From JBOGEN01 sp050743265 (lineage in GTDB: Bacteria > Actinomycetota > Actinomycetes > JBOGEN01), in the NCBI GenBank assembly GCA_050743265.1, contig JBOGEN010000033.1, forward strand, positions 1-34,672: a stretch of DNA of 34,672 bases, read 5' to 3'. Of this stretch, positions 19,406 through 26,849 are shown one piece after another (the stretch's first letter is position 1; the number at the start of each line of letters is the position of its first letter). Below the pieces are notes generated by a model that made no database searches, was not told the DNA's origin, and worked only from the letters and a program-made list of their open reading frames with translations. The position numbers and the translations under genes are program-made.

Positions 19406-21079
19406 CTAGAAGCGCGGGGGCTCGCGGTAGTCGCCCCACTCCCCACGCAGCGCCTCGCAGATCTCGCCCAGCGTGGCCTCGGCCCGGGCCGCCTCGAGCA
19501 TGGCAGGGACCATGTTGTCCTCGGTCCGGGAGACCTCGACCATGCGGTCCAGGGCGGACTTCGCCGCGGCCGCGTCCCGGCCCTCCTTGCGGGCCCCGAG
19601 GATCCGGTTCTGCTCCACCTCGACCTCGTGCCCGACCCGCAGGATCTCCAGCGGCTCCTCGACCGTGCCCGTGTGACAGTTCACCCCGACCACGCGCTTG
19701 TCGCTCTTCTCCAGGGCCTGCTGGTACGCGAAGGACGCGTCCGCGATCTCGGCCATGAACCAGCCGTCCTCGATGCCGCGGAGCAGCCCCGAGGTGATCG
19801 AGCCGTCGGTGCCCATCTCCCGGACCGTGGCGAACACGCGCTCGGCCTCGTCCTCGAGCCTGTCGGTCAGCGCCTCGACGTACCAGGAGCCGCCGAGCGG
19901 GTCGGCGACGTTCATCACCCCGGTCTCCTCGGCGATCACCTGCTGGGTCCGCAGGGCGATCTCCGCGGCCTTCTCCGACGGCAGCGCGAGGACCTCGTCC
20001 AGCGCGTTCGTGTGCAGCGAGTTGGTGCCGCCGAGCACGGCCGCGAGCGCCTCCACGGCGGTCCGGACGATGTTGTTGTCCGGCTGCTGCGCGGTCAGGG
20101 AGACCCCGGCCGTCTGGGTGTGGAAACGCAGCCACTGCGCCCGCTCGGTACGCGCACCGTAGACGTCCCGCATCCAGCGCGCCCAGATCCGCCGGGCGGC
20201 GCGGAACTTGGCGATCTCCTCGAAGAAGTCGATGTGCGCGTCGAAGAAGAAGGACAGCCCGGGGGCGAACGTCTCGACGTCGAGCCCGCGGGCCAGGCCC
20301 AGCTCGACGTAGCCGAACCCGTCGGCGAGGGTGTACGCCAGCTCCTGCGCCGCGGTCGAGCCCGCCTCACGGATGTGGTAGCCCGACACGGACAGCGGCT
20401 TGTACCGCGGGATCTCGGCCGCGCAGTACTCCATGAGGTCACCGATGAGGCGCAGGTGGGGCTCGGGCGGGAAGAGCCACTCCTTCTGCGCGATGTACTC
20501 CTTGAAGATGTCGGTCTGCAGGGTGCCGTCCAGGACGCCGAGGTCGACTCCCTGACGCTCCGCCGCGACGAGGTACATGCAGAACACCGGGACGGCGGGG
20601 CCGCTGATCGTCATCGACGTGGTGACGTCACCGAGCGGGATGCCGTCGAAGAGCACGTCCATGTCGGCGGCCGAGTCGATGGCGACGCCGCAGTGGCCCA
20701 CCTCACCGAGCGAGCGAGGGTCGTCCGAGTCGCGCCCCATGAGCGTCGGCATGTCGAACGCGACCGAGAGCCCCCCGCCACCCGAGCGCAGGATCATCTT
20801 GTACCGCTCGTTGGTCTGCGCGGCGTTGCCGAAGCCGGCGAACTGCCGGATCGTCCAGGCCCGCCCGCGGTACCCGGTCGAGTACAGCCCCCGGGTGTAC
20901 GGGAACTCCCCCGGCCAGCCGATCCGCTCGAACCCGGGGTGCTCGACGCCGCCGGGAGGTCCGTAGACCGGGTCGACCTCGAGGCCGGACAGGGTGGTGA
21001 AGTCGGCGTCCCGCGTCCGCGCTGCGTCGTAGCGCCGCTGCCACCGGCTCCGGCCTGCCTCGATGTCGTTCGGCTCCAC
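19406..21079 (-). CDS. icmA: Isobutyryl-CoA mutase large subunit (methylmalonyl-CoA mutase family)
   Basis: A 557-residue adenosylcobalamin mutase subunit with the substrate-binding barrel only; the C-terminal B12 domain (DxHxxG) is absent, as in IcmA. Substrate-contact residues are Phe80 (TIRQFAGF) and Gln198 (EYIAQKEWLF). Methylmalonyl-CoA mutases carry Tyr and Arg at these sites, whereas Phe80/Gln198 define isobutyryl-CoA mutase. It would therefore interconvert isobutyryl- and n-butyryl-CoA, linking valine breakdown to butyrate units. The start is GTG 21079, with GGAG 7 nt upstream. This also makes the numbering match IcmA exactly; an ATG at 21115 would add 12 residues and lacks a ribosome site. 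No small subunit (IcmB) is in the window; in Streptomyces it is also unlinked. meaB lies nearby. Confidence 0.88.
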   Translation of the reverse strand: MEPNDIEAGRSRWQRRYDAARTRDADFTTLSGLEVDPVYGPPGGVEHPGFERIGWPGEFPYTRGLYSTGYRGRAWTIRQFAGFGNAAQTNERYKMILRSGGGGLSVAFDMPTLMGRDSDDPRSLGEVGHCGVAIDSAADMDVLFDGIPLGDVTTSMTISGPAVPVFCMYLVAAERQGVDLGVLDGTLQTDIFKEYIAQKEWLFPPEPHLRLIGDLMEYCAAEIPRYKPLSVSGYHIREAGSTAAQELAYTLADGFGYVELGLARGLDVETFAPGLSFFFDAHIDFFEEIAKFRAARRIWARWMRDVYGARTERAQWLRFHTQTAGVSLTAQQPDNNIVRTAVEALAAVLGGTNSLHTNALDEVLALPSEKAAEIALRTQQVIAEETGVMNVADPLGGSWYVEALTDRLEDEAERVFATVREMGTDGSITSGLLRGIEDGWFMAEIADASFAYQQALEKSDKRVVGVNCHTGTVEEPLEILRVGHEVEVEQNRILGARKEGRDAAAAKSALDRMVEVSRTEDNMVPAMLEAARAEATLGEICEALRGEWGDYREPPRF

Positions 21080-21086
21080 TGCGACA

Positions 21087-21090
21087 CTCC
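21087..21090 (-). promoter_or_regulatory. Ribosome binding site deciding the icmA start
   Basis: Minus-strand GGAG, 7 nt before GTG 21079. It favours this start over ATG 21115, which has no purine-rich sequence upstream. Confidence 0.6.
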
Positions 21091-21172
21091 ACGGTTGTGA
21101 CGTCCGGGCTGCCATCTGAGGGATGACGTGTCACACCAGCCTAGCGCCGGGGAAGGCCTCGCGTTCTACTCG

Positions 21173-22087
21173 CTACTCGGTGGGCTGTCCGACGGGTGCC
21201 CCTCGAGCCTTGGCCGTCGAGGGGACGACCTTCGGGGAGGCGGTGGCGCCGCCGAAGAGGAGCTCCGACACCTCGCGGTAGAGCCGGTCCGGGGCCGGGA
21301 CGTAGCGGATGCGGCGCAGGGCCTGGTCCTGGCCGGCGGACTCCATGATGAACTCGCCGTACCCCAGCAGCCGGCCGATGACAGGCTTCTCGTACGTCAT
21401 GTCCGTGACCTTGGTGAGCGGCATCATCGCCACCTTGCGGGTGATGAGCCCGCTGATGAGCAGCATCCGGCGGTCGGTGACCACGAAGCGGTCGGCGGAC
21501 CACTCCGCGACCTGGTACAGCAGCCGGGCCATGACCGCGAGCACCCCGTACCAGATCAGGTCGAGCACGATGAAGCTGTCCGGCAGGACGGTGGTGAGGA
21601 GGCCGGCGAGGAGCAGCGCGCCCATCGTCTCGGCCACGTAGCGCAGCAGCAGCGCCGGGTGCCGGCGGACGAAGATGACGCGGCTCTCGCTGTCGAGGAG
21701 GTAGCGGCGACCGGGCGGCCGGGTTCCCGAGGGGACCTCGCCGGCGATACCGACCGAGTCGATGACCAGCTCTGCGGCGGGCCGCATCCTCGGGCCACCC
21801 TTGGTCTCGCGCTCCCTCTCCCCGTCTCGCTTCGTGTCGTCCTCGGGGTCCCTGTCCCTGTCCCGGCGGAGGTGCTCGAAGAGGTCGCTCAGGTCCTGGG
21901 TGTCACCGTTCTCACGCCGGTAACGTTCCTCCGCGCCCTCGGACGACCGCTCCCCGGTCTGCCCGGAGCCCTGGGCTCCCTCGTCCCCGCCGGACGGTGG
22001 GCGGCCACGGGAGGAGCGCTCCTCGGCGCCCTGCTTGCCCGCGTCCCGCGGCTCGTGCTCGCCGGAGCCTCGCTCGGGGGTGCTCAT
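21173..22087 (-). CDS. Membrane protein with bacterial PH domain (YdbS-like)
   Basis: A 304-residue protein. Residues 1-100 are highly charged, Gly/Ser/Arg/Glu-rich and probably disordered. A segment around 128-145 (RRYLLDSESRVIFVRRHP) leads into two membrane helices (about 147-168 and 172-193). A bacterial PH (bPH2) domain follows (about 195-278, with DRFVVTDRRMLLISGLITRKVAMMPLTKVTDMTYEKPVIGRLLGYGEF). The PH domain should face the cytosol. Family members are poorly characterised; a role in envelope stress or lipid sensing is only suggested elsewhere. ATG 22087 overlaps the stop of a 52-residue membrane peptide (ATGA), so the two are translationally coupled. It lies 93 nt upstream of the mutase on the same strand. 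Confidence 0.87.
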   Translation of the reverse strand: MSTPERGSGEHEPRDAGKQGAEERSSRGRPPSGGDEGAQGSGQTGERSSEGAEERYRRENGDTQDLSDLFEHLRRDRDRDPEDDTKRDGERERETKGGPRMRPAAELVIDSVGIAGEVPSGTRPPGRRYLLDSESRVIFVRRHPALLLRYVAETMGALLLAGLLTTVLPDSFIVLDLIWYGVLAVMARLLYQVAEWSADRFVVTDRRMLLISGLITRKVAMMPLTKVTDMTYEKPVIGRLLGYGEFIMESAGQDQALRRIRYVPAPDRLYREVSELLFGGATASPKVVPSTAKARGAPVGQPTE

Positions 22088-22242
22088 GTGAACAGCGATT
22101 CGACGAAGACGGCGACCGAGTCGAACGCCTCGCGGAGACCGGACGCCACCTCACGGACCGCCCCCGCGGCGTCGTTCGGCGCGGAGAGCACATAGAACAA
22201 CGCGAAGGCGATGGCCAGCCATGTGAGGGCCTTCTTGGCCAC
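22084..22242 (-). CDS. 52-residue single-pass membrane protein coupled to the PH-domain gene
   Basis: A short gene starting at GTG 22242 with GGGAG (22252-22248) 5 nt upstream and ending in a TGA that overlaps the ATG of the PH-domain gene by 4 nt. The product begins VAKKALTWLAIAFALFYVLS, one membrane helix (about residues 5-20) behind two lysines. It continues into an amphipathic, weakly acidic stretch (GAVREVASGLREAFDSVAVF). The Lys-in topology places the C-terminal part outside. I know of no assigned function. Coupling and a good ribosome site make it a real gene and suggest a subunit or regulator of the PH-domain protein. Confidence 0.75.
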   Translation of the reverse strand: MAKKALTWLAIAFALFYVLSAPNDAAGAVREVASGLREAFDSVAVFVESLFT

Positions 22243-22482
22243 GTCTGCTCCCGGGGGGTCGGAACGTTTGGTGCTCCGATCTTTCTACCGCTTTCTCCCC
22301 TGGTGTAGGTCACCGGCACGCTGCGGTCGGTGACTTCAGATCGTACGCCCAAGGGACTGCAGGTCATCGCTCCGACGCGGCGGGACAGGCTTGGACAGGG
22401 GCTGAGACAGGGACCAAACCCGCCGAAGGGCGCGCGACCGAGCCCAGATCCGCCATGCGGAGCCGATCGGCGGCGCCAGGGC
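22243..22482. other. 240-bp intergenic region with an inverted repeat
   Basis: The largest non-coding gap in the window, between the meaB stop and the small membrane gene start (both minus strand). GTCACCG (22309-22315) and CGGTGAC (22328-22334) form 7-bp arms with a 12-nt spacer. A 10-bp palindrome GCCGATCGGC lies at 22462-22471. A less GC-rich patch (22265-22300) probably carries the promoter of the small membrane/PH operon, but I cannot place -35 and -10 boxes. No RNA gene is recognised. Confidence 0.4.
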
Positions 22483-22494
22483 TCACCCGGTGAG
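22482..22494 (-). terminator. Possible hairpin at the meaB stop
   Basis: CTCACC-C-GGTGAG (22482-22494) is a 6-bp inverted repeat overlapping the meaB TGA. The 1-nt spacer is too short for a normal loop, so it may be a protein site or chance. Weak. Confidence 0.2.
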
Positions 22495-23445
22495 GCCCGC
22501 CACCAGCTCGTCCGCGGCCGCGTACGGGTCGAGCTCCCCTTTGAGTACCCGCTCGGCCAGCCGCGGCAGGGCAGCAGTGCCATGGACGTCCCCCATCCGG
22601 TCACGCAGCGTAGCCACCGCGATGGCCTCGACCTCGTCCGTGACCCGGGCGAGACGGCGGCGCGCCAGCTCTCCGGAGTTCTCGAGCCAGGCGCCGTGCT
22701 TCTCCAGGGCCTCGACCACCTCGTCGGAGCCCTCTCCACGGGACGCCACGGTCTTCACGATCGGCACCCGCCAGTCCTCCGGCGTACGGCGCTCGCCGAG
22801 GGAGAGCATGTGGCGCAGGTCGCGGGCGGTCTGGTCGGCGCCCTCCCGGTCGGCCTTGTTCACCACGAAGACGTCGGCCACTTCGAGGATGCCTGCCTTG
22901 GCCGCCTGCACGGAGTCGCCCATGCCCGGGGCGACCAGGACGATGGTGGAGTCCGCGAGCGAGGCCACCTCGACCTCCGCCTGGCCGACGCCCACCGTCT
23001 CGACGAGGATCACGTCGCAGCCGGCGGCGTCCAGGACGCGCAGGGCCTGGGGGGTGGCCACCGCGAGCCCGCCCAGGTGGCCGCGGGACGCCATCGACCG
23101 GATGTAGACCTCCGGGTCCGTGGCGTGGTCCTGCATCCGTACGCGGTCCCCGAGCAGGGCGCCACCGGAGAACGGCGAGGACGGGTCGACGGCGAGCACG
23201 CCCACCCGCTTGCCGAGCGCCCGGTACGAGCTGACCAGGGCGGACGTCGACGTGGACTTGCCGACGCCGGGTGACCCGGTGAGCCCGACCACGCGCGCGT
23301 GCCCGGTGAGAGGCACCAGGGCGGCCATCACCTCGCGCAGCGCGGGCGAGGCGTCCTCGACGAGCGAGATCAGGCGTCCGACCGCACGCGGCTCGCCCCG
23401 GCGGGCCCGCTCGACGAGATCCGGTACGTCGAACCGCCGCGCCAC
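22483..23445 (-). CDS. meaB: MeaB-type GTPase, chaperone of B12-dependent mutase
   Basis: A 320-residue G3E-family P-loop GTPase (MeaB/ArgK). Walker A is GLTGSPGVGKST (54-65), followed by VDPSSPFSGGALLGDRVRM, the switch region LVETVGVGQAEVEVA and the base-recognition motif NKADREGAD. It loads and protects adenosylcobalamin in acyl-CoA mutases and gates release of damaged cofactor. GTG 23445 follows the thiolase stop by 2 nt and gives the family N-terminus (VARRFDVPDLVERARRGEPRAVGRLISLVEDASP). The open frame further upstream overlaps the thiolase. The client is most likely the icmA product 1.4 kb downstream. It is not an arginine/ornithine kinase despite the old ArgK name. Confidence 0.93.
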   Translation of the reverse strand: MARRFDVPDLVERARRGEPRAVGRLISLVEDASPALREVMAALVPLTGHARVVGLTGSPGVGKSTSTSALVSSYRALGKRVGVLAVDPSSPFSGGALLGDRVRMQDHATDPEVYIRSMASRGHLGGLAVATPQALRVLDAAGCDVILVETVGVGQAEVEVASLADSTIVLVAPGMGDSVQAAKAGILEVADVFVVNKADREGADQTARDLRHMLSLGERRTPEDWRVPIVKTVASRGEGSDEVVEALEKHGAWLENSGELARRRLARVTDEVEAIAVATLRDRMGDVHGTAALPRLAERVLKGELDPYAAADELVAGLTG

Positions 23446-23447
23446 CC

Positions 23448-24641
23448 TCAGGCCTGCGGGACCCGGAAGAGCAGGGCGTCGCCCTGGCCCCCGCCACCGC
23501 ACAGCGCGGCCGCGCCCAGCCCGCCGCCGCGCCGCCGGAGCTCGTTCACGAGCGTCCACGCGATACGGGCACCGGAGGCACCGATGGGGTGGCCGAGCGC
23601 GATGGCGCCGCCGTTCACGTTGACCGAATCGGCCTCGAGCCCGAGCTCGCGCATCGAGTGGATGCCGACCGAGGCGAACGCCTCGTTGATCTCGACCAGG
23701 TCGAGGTCGGACGGGCTCAGACCCTCCCGGCCCAGCGCCTTCCGGATCGCGTTGGACGGCTGGGCCTGCAGCGACGGGTCCGGCCCGGCGACGACGCCGT
23801 GGGCGCCGACCTCGGCGAGCACCGGGGCGCCGAGCTGCTCGGCCTTGGCCCGGCTCATCACGACGACCGCGCAGGCGCCGTCGGAGATCTGCGAGGACGA
23901 GCCGGCCGTGATGGTGCCGTCAGCGGCGAACGCGGGACGCAGCTTCGCGAGCGACTCGGCGGTCGTGCCCGGTCGCACGCCCTCGTCCTCGGAGAACACC
24001 ACCGGGTCGCCCTTGCGCTGCGGGATCTCGACCGGGGTGATCTCGTCGTCGAACAGCCCGTTCTTGATCGCCGCGGCGGCGCGGTCGTGCGAGCGGGCGG
24101 AGAACTCGTCCTGGTCGGCACGGCTGATGCCGAGGCCGGCGTTGTAGCGCTCGGTGGACTCGCCCATCGCGCACTGGTCGAAGGCGCAGAACAGCCCGTC
24201 GTACGCCATCGAGTCGACGAGCGTAGTGTCGCCGTACTTGAAGCCCGTACGGGACTTCGGCAGCAGGTGCGGGGCGTTGGTCATGGACTCCATGCCGCCC
24301 GCCACGACGACCTCGAACTCGCCGGCCCGGATCAGCTGGTCGGCCAGCGCGATCGCGTCGAGCCCGGACAGGCACACCTTGTTGACCGTGATCGAGGGCA
24401 CGTCCATGGGGATACCGCCCTTGACCGCGGCCTGACGCGCGGTGATCTGACCGGCGCCCGCCTGCAGCACGTGGCCCATGATCACGTAGTCGACCTGGTC
24501 GCCGGTCAGCCCGGCACGCTCCAGGGCGGACTTGATCGCGACCCCGCCCAGGTCGGCGGCGGCGAAGTCCTTGAGGGCGCCGAGCAGCCGGCCGATCGGC
24601 GTGCGGGCACCGGAGACGATGACGGAACCGTTGCCGGCCAT
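23448..24641 (-). CDS. Acetyl-CoA C-acetyltransferase (thiolase II)
   Basis: A 397-residue thiolase. The nucleophile is Cys90 in NKVCLSGLDAI. The catalytic His351 lies in GHPIGASGAR, NEAFAS is the oxyanion-hole motif, and the second cysteine is Cys381 in CGGGGQGDA. Enzymes of this type condense two acetyl-CoA to acetoacetyl-CoA or run in reverse. The start is ATG 24641 with GGGAGG 8 nt upstream. meaB follows after 2 nt, so they form an operon. It would feed the dehydrogenase, hydratase and Ccr in this window. A biosynthetic or PHB-type role, as opposed to beta-oxidation, is inferred from context and length. Confidence 0.94.
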   Translation of the reverse strand: MAGNGSVIVSGARTPIGRLLGALKDFAAADLGGVAIKSALERAGLTGDQVDYVIMGHVLQAGAGQITARQAAVKGGIPMDVPSITVNKVCLSGLDAIALADQLIRAGEFEVVVAGGMESMTNAPHLLPKSRTGFKYGDTTLVDSMAYDGLFCAFDQCAMGESTERYNAGLGISRADQDEFSARSHDRAAAAIKNGLFDDEITPVEIPQRKGDPVVFSEDEGVRPGTTAESLAKLRPAFAADGTITAGSSSQISDGACAVVVMSRAKAEQLGAPVLAEVGAHGVVAGPDPSLQAQPSNAIRKALGREGLSPSDLDLVEINEAFASVGIHSMRELGLEADSVNVNGGAIALGHPIGASGARIAWTLVNELRRRGGGLGAAALCGGGGQGDALLFRVPQA

Positions 24642-24675
24642 GGTGCGGGCCTCCCGGGCGGTGAGCGGCTGGTGG

Positions 24676-24704
24676 TTGCCGTGTCACGATACGCGCGACA
24701 GGCT
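24676..24704 (+). promoter_or_regulatory. Candidate promoter for the epimerase gene
   Basis: TTGCCG (24676-24681), 17-nt spacer, CAGGCT (24699-24704), 35 nt before GTG 24740. A fair housekeeping -35 with a weak -10. Overlaps the opposing candidate below. Confidence 0.3.
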
Positions 24705-24716
24705 GCGCCGGACCAA
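24686..24716 (-). promoter_or_regulatory. Candidate promoter for the thiolase-meaB operon
   Basis: Minus-strand TTGGTC (24716-24711), 19-nt spacer, TATCGT (24691-24686), 44 nt before ATG 24641. The -10 fits TANNNT well; the spacer is long. Confidence 0.3.
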
Positions 24717-24739
24717 CAGCCGGACGGGGAGGAGGCCGG

Positions 24740-25156
24740 GTGCTCACCCGTATCGACCACGTGGGTCTGGCGGTCGCCGACCTGGACGCGGCGATCGACT
24801 TCTACGCCAGGACCTTCGGGGTCCACGTCGTCCACACCGAGGTCAACGAGGAGCAGGGCGTGCGCGAGGCCATGCTCGCCGTGGGCGACTCGGGGTCGTG
24901 CATCCAGCTGCTCGCCCCGCTGCGCCCCGACTCCCCCGTGGGCAAGTTCCTCGAGCGCTCGGGCGAAGGCGTCCAGCAGGTCGCGTACGGCGTGGACGAC
25001 ATCGACGCCGCCTGTGCCGACCTGCGGGCCAAGGGGGTCCGGCTGCTCTACGACTCACCGAAGCGGGGCACAGCCGGCTCCCGGGTCAACTTCGTCCACC
25101 CCAAGGACGCCGGCGGGGTGCTGGTCGAGCTCGTCGAGGCGGCGCCGGACGCCTGA
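24740..25156 (+). CDS. mce: Methylmalonyl-CoA epimerase (VOC family)
   Basis: A 138-residue VOC-fold protein that equilibrates (2R)- and (2S)-methylmalonyl-CoA (and ethylmalonyl-CoA in some organisms). VLTRIDHVGLAV holds metal ligand His7, CIQLLAP holds Gln56 and VLVELVE holds Glu130. EEQGVREAML and PKRGTAGSRVNFVHPKD are family signatures. The usual metal histidine in GVHHIA is replaced: here the motif is GVQQVAY (Gln79-Gln80). Start GTG 24740 has AGGAGG 3 nt upstream of a CCGGG spacer. It diverges from the thiolase operon and heads the direction of ccr. The same fold also occurs in glyoxalases, but the sequence is clearly epimerase. Confidence 0.92.
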   Translation: MLTRIDHVGLAVADLDAAIDFYARTFGVHVVHTEVNEEQGVREAMLAVGDSGSCIQLLAPLRPDSPVGKFLERSGEGVQQVAYGVDDIDAACADLRAKGVRLLYDSPKRGTAGSRVNFVHPKDAGGVLVELVEAAPDA

Positions 25157-25278
25157 GCCAGCCGGATCCTGAGCCCAGCTGGACACCCGAGCCCGGTCAG
25201 ACACCCCCGCCGGGCCCCGAGCCATCCGCGCCACCCCGCCGCGGGCCAGGCCGCGCGCGCAGAGGAGAATCCGCCGCC

Positions 25279-25428
25279 ATGGACCCGACTCTGCTCACCA
25301 TCCTCGTCGTCGCGCTCCTCGTCCTCGTCGTGTTCGGACTGGTTCGCAAGGTGGTCAAGCTCGCCGTGCTCGCGGGCCTGGTCATCCTCGGTCTCGTCGC
25401 CTTCCAGTCCGGCGTGCTGGGCGGCTGA
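25279..25428 (+). CDS. 49-residue membrane protein, unknown function
   Basis: Starts at ATG 25279 with AGGAG near 25262-25266 and ends in TGA at 25426-25428. The product is two hydrophobic stretches (MDPTLLTILVVALLVLVVFG and LAVLAGLVILGLVAFQSG) flanking the basic turn LVRKVVK, a hairpin with both ends on the outer face or one long helix pair. Codon third positions are strongly G/C. It sits alone between the epimerase (122 nt upstream) and the ccr promoter. I know no function; it may be a small structural or stress-related membrane peptide. Confidence 0.65.
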   Translation: MDPTLLTILVVALLVLVVFGLVRKVVKLAVLAGLVILGLVAFQSGVLGG

Positions 25429-25461
25429 GGCCCGGTCCCCGGACGGCCCTCGCCGGTCGGC

Positions 25462-25477
25462 ATTACCGGCCGGTAAT
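25462..25477. promoter_or_regulatory. Perfect 16-bp palindrome, probable operator of ccr
   Basis: ATTACCGGCCGGTAAT is a perfect inverted repeat ending 37 nt before the ccr GTG (25515). It is strikingly A/T-tipped in GC-rich DNA. TAATAT at 25474-25479, overlapping its right arm, can serve as the -10 box. The arrangement suggests a dimeric repressor, for example of the TetR family, that blocks RNA polymerase. No regulator gene is linked in this window. Confidence 0.6.
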
Positions 25478-25514
25478 ATCCGCGGCACCCGGACCGCGAA
25501 CCCTGGAGGGCCCC

Positions 25515-26849
25515 GTGAAGGACATCCGCGACGCGATCCTCGCCGACGCCTCCCCCGAGGCGTACGCGTCGCTGCCCCTCCCCGAGGCGTACCGCGGCGT
25601 CACGGTGCGCAAGGACGAGGCCGAGATGTTCGCCGGCACGCCGAGCCGGGACAAGGACCCGCGGCGTGCCCTGCACGTCGACGAGGTGCCGGTGCCCGAG
25701 CTGGGCCCGGGCGAGGCGATCGTCGCGGTGATGGCGAGCGCGATCAACTACAACACCGTGTGGACGTCGATCTTCGAGCCGGTGTCGACGTTCGCGTTCC
25801 TGTCCCGGTACGGGCGCTGGAACGAGTTCTCGAAGCGCCATGACCTGCCGTACCACGTGGTGGGCTCGGACGCGGCCGGCGTCGTGCTGCGCACCGGACC
25901 CGGGGTCACCAAGTGGAAACCCGGGGACGAGGTGGTCGCGCACTGCCTGTCCGTCGAGCTCGAGGACCACCAGGGCCACGACGACACCATGCTCGACCCG
26001 CAGCAGCGCATCTGGGGCTTCGAGACGAACTTCGGCGGGCTGGCCGAGCTCGCCCTCGTCAAGGCCAACCAGCTCATGCCCAAGCCGGCGCACCTCACCT
26101 GGGAGGAGGCGGCGTGCCCCGGGCTGGTGAACTCGACCGCGTACCGCCAGCTCGTCTCCGGGCACGGCGCGGGGATGAAGCAGGGCGACGTCGTGCTGCT
26201 CTGGGGGGCGTCCGGCGGGCTCGGCTCGTACGCCACCCAGCTCGCCCTCAACGGCGGGGCGATCCCGGTCTGCGTGGTCTCCAGCCCGCTGAAGGCGGAG
26301 ATCTGCCACCGCATGGGCGCCGAGCTCGTGATCGACCGCTCGGCCGAGGACTACCGGTTCTGGAAGGACGAGCACACCCAGGACCCGAAGGAGTGGCAGC
26401 GTCTCGGCGCGCGCATCCGCGAGCTGACCGGCGGCGAGGACCCGGACATCGTCTTCGAGCACCCCGGGCGGGAGACGTTCGGCGCGAGCACGTACGTGGC
26501 CAAGCGCGGCGGCACGATCGTCACCTGCGCGTCCACGAGCGGGTTCGTGCACCAGTACGACAACCGCTACCTGTGGATGAACCTCAAGCGCATCGTGGGC
26601 AGCCACTTCGCGAACTACCGCGAGGCGTGGGAGGCGAACCGGCTGATCGCCCGGGGCGCCATCCACCCCACCCTGTCCAGGACGTACCCGCTGGAGCAGA
26701 CCGGCCAGGCCGCGTACGACGTCCACCGCAACCTCCACCAGGGCAAGGTCGGAGTCCTCTGCCTCGCCCCCGAGGAGGGTCTCGGCGTCCGGGACTCGGC
26801 CAAGCGGACCCGCCATGCGGAGGCTCTGGCGCGCTTCCGTAATGTGTGA
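25515..26849 (+). CDS. ccr: Crotonyl-CoA carboxylase/reductase
   Basis: A 444-residue NADPH-dependent MDR enzyme that reductively carboxylates crotonyl-CoA to (2S)-ethylmalonyl-CoA, or reduces it to butyryl-CoA without CO2. The four CO2-pocket residues known from the Kitasatospora enzyme are present one position earlier: Asn80 (INYNTVW), Phe169-Glu170 (WGFETNFGG) and His364 (GSHFANY). The cofactor-binding motif is LLWGASGGLGSYA (228-240). GTG 25515 has GGAGG (25505-25509) 5 nt upstream. It makes an extender unit for polyketides or feeds the ethylmalonyl-CoA route; thiolase, dehydrogenase, epimerase and mutase for adjoining steps are in this window. The stop lies within a 17-nt hairpin. Confidence 0.96.
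   Translation: MKDIRDAILADASPEAYASLPLPEAYRGVTVRKDEAEMFAGTPSRDKDPRRALHVDEVPVPELGPGEAIVAVMASAINYNTVWTSIFEPVSTFAFLSRYGRWNEFSKRHDLPYHVVGSDAAGVVLRTGPGVTKWKPGDEVVAHCLSVELEDHQGHDDTMLDPQQRIWGFETNFGGLAELALVKANQLMPKPAHLTWEEAACPGLVNSTAYRQLVSGHGAGMKQGDVVLLWGASGGLGSYATQLALNGGAIPVCVVSSPLKAEICHRMGAELVIDRSAEDYRFWKDEHTQDPKEWQRLGARIRELTGGEDPDIVFEHPGRETFGASTYVAKRGGTIVTCASTSGFVHQYDNRYLWMNLKRIVGSHFANYREAWEANRLIARGAIHPTLSRTYPLEQTGQAAYDVHRNLHQGKVGVLCLAPEEGLGVRDSAKRTRHAEALARFRNV

Noticed and set aside
17966..21100. A plus-strand open frame of over 1000 codons across glgB end, thioredoxin and mutase genes
   Set aside because: It is antisense or out of frame to three well-supported genes, is rich in Arg, Pro, Gly, Val and His with no domain, and exists because stop codons are rare in GC-rich DNA.
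21080..21115. Twelve extra N-terminal residues on the mutase from ATG 21115
   Set aside because: No ribosome site upstream, whereas GTG 21079 has one and gives IcmA numbering.
22243..22482. Cobalamin riboswitch controlling the B12-mutase region
   Set aside because: I could not find the conserved B12-box in either strand; only a short inverted repeat is present.
22483..23445. ArgK arginine/ornithine transport kinase
   Set aside because: Sequence motifs are those of MeaB GTPases and the neighbours are acyl-CoA mutase genes.
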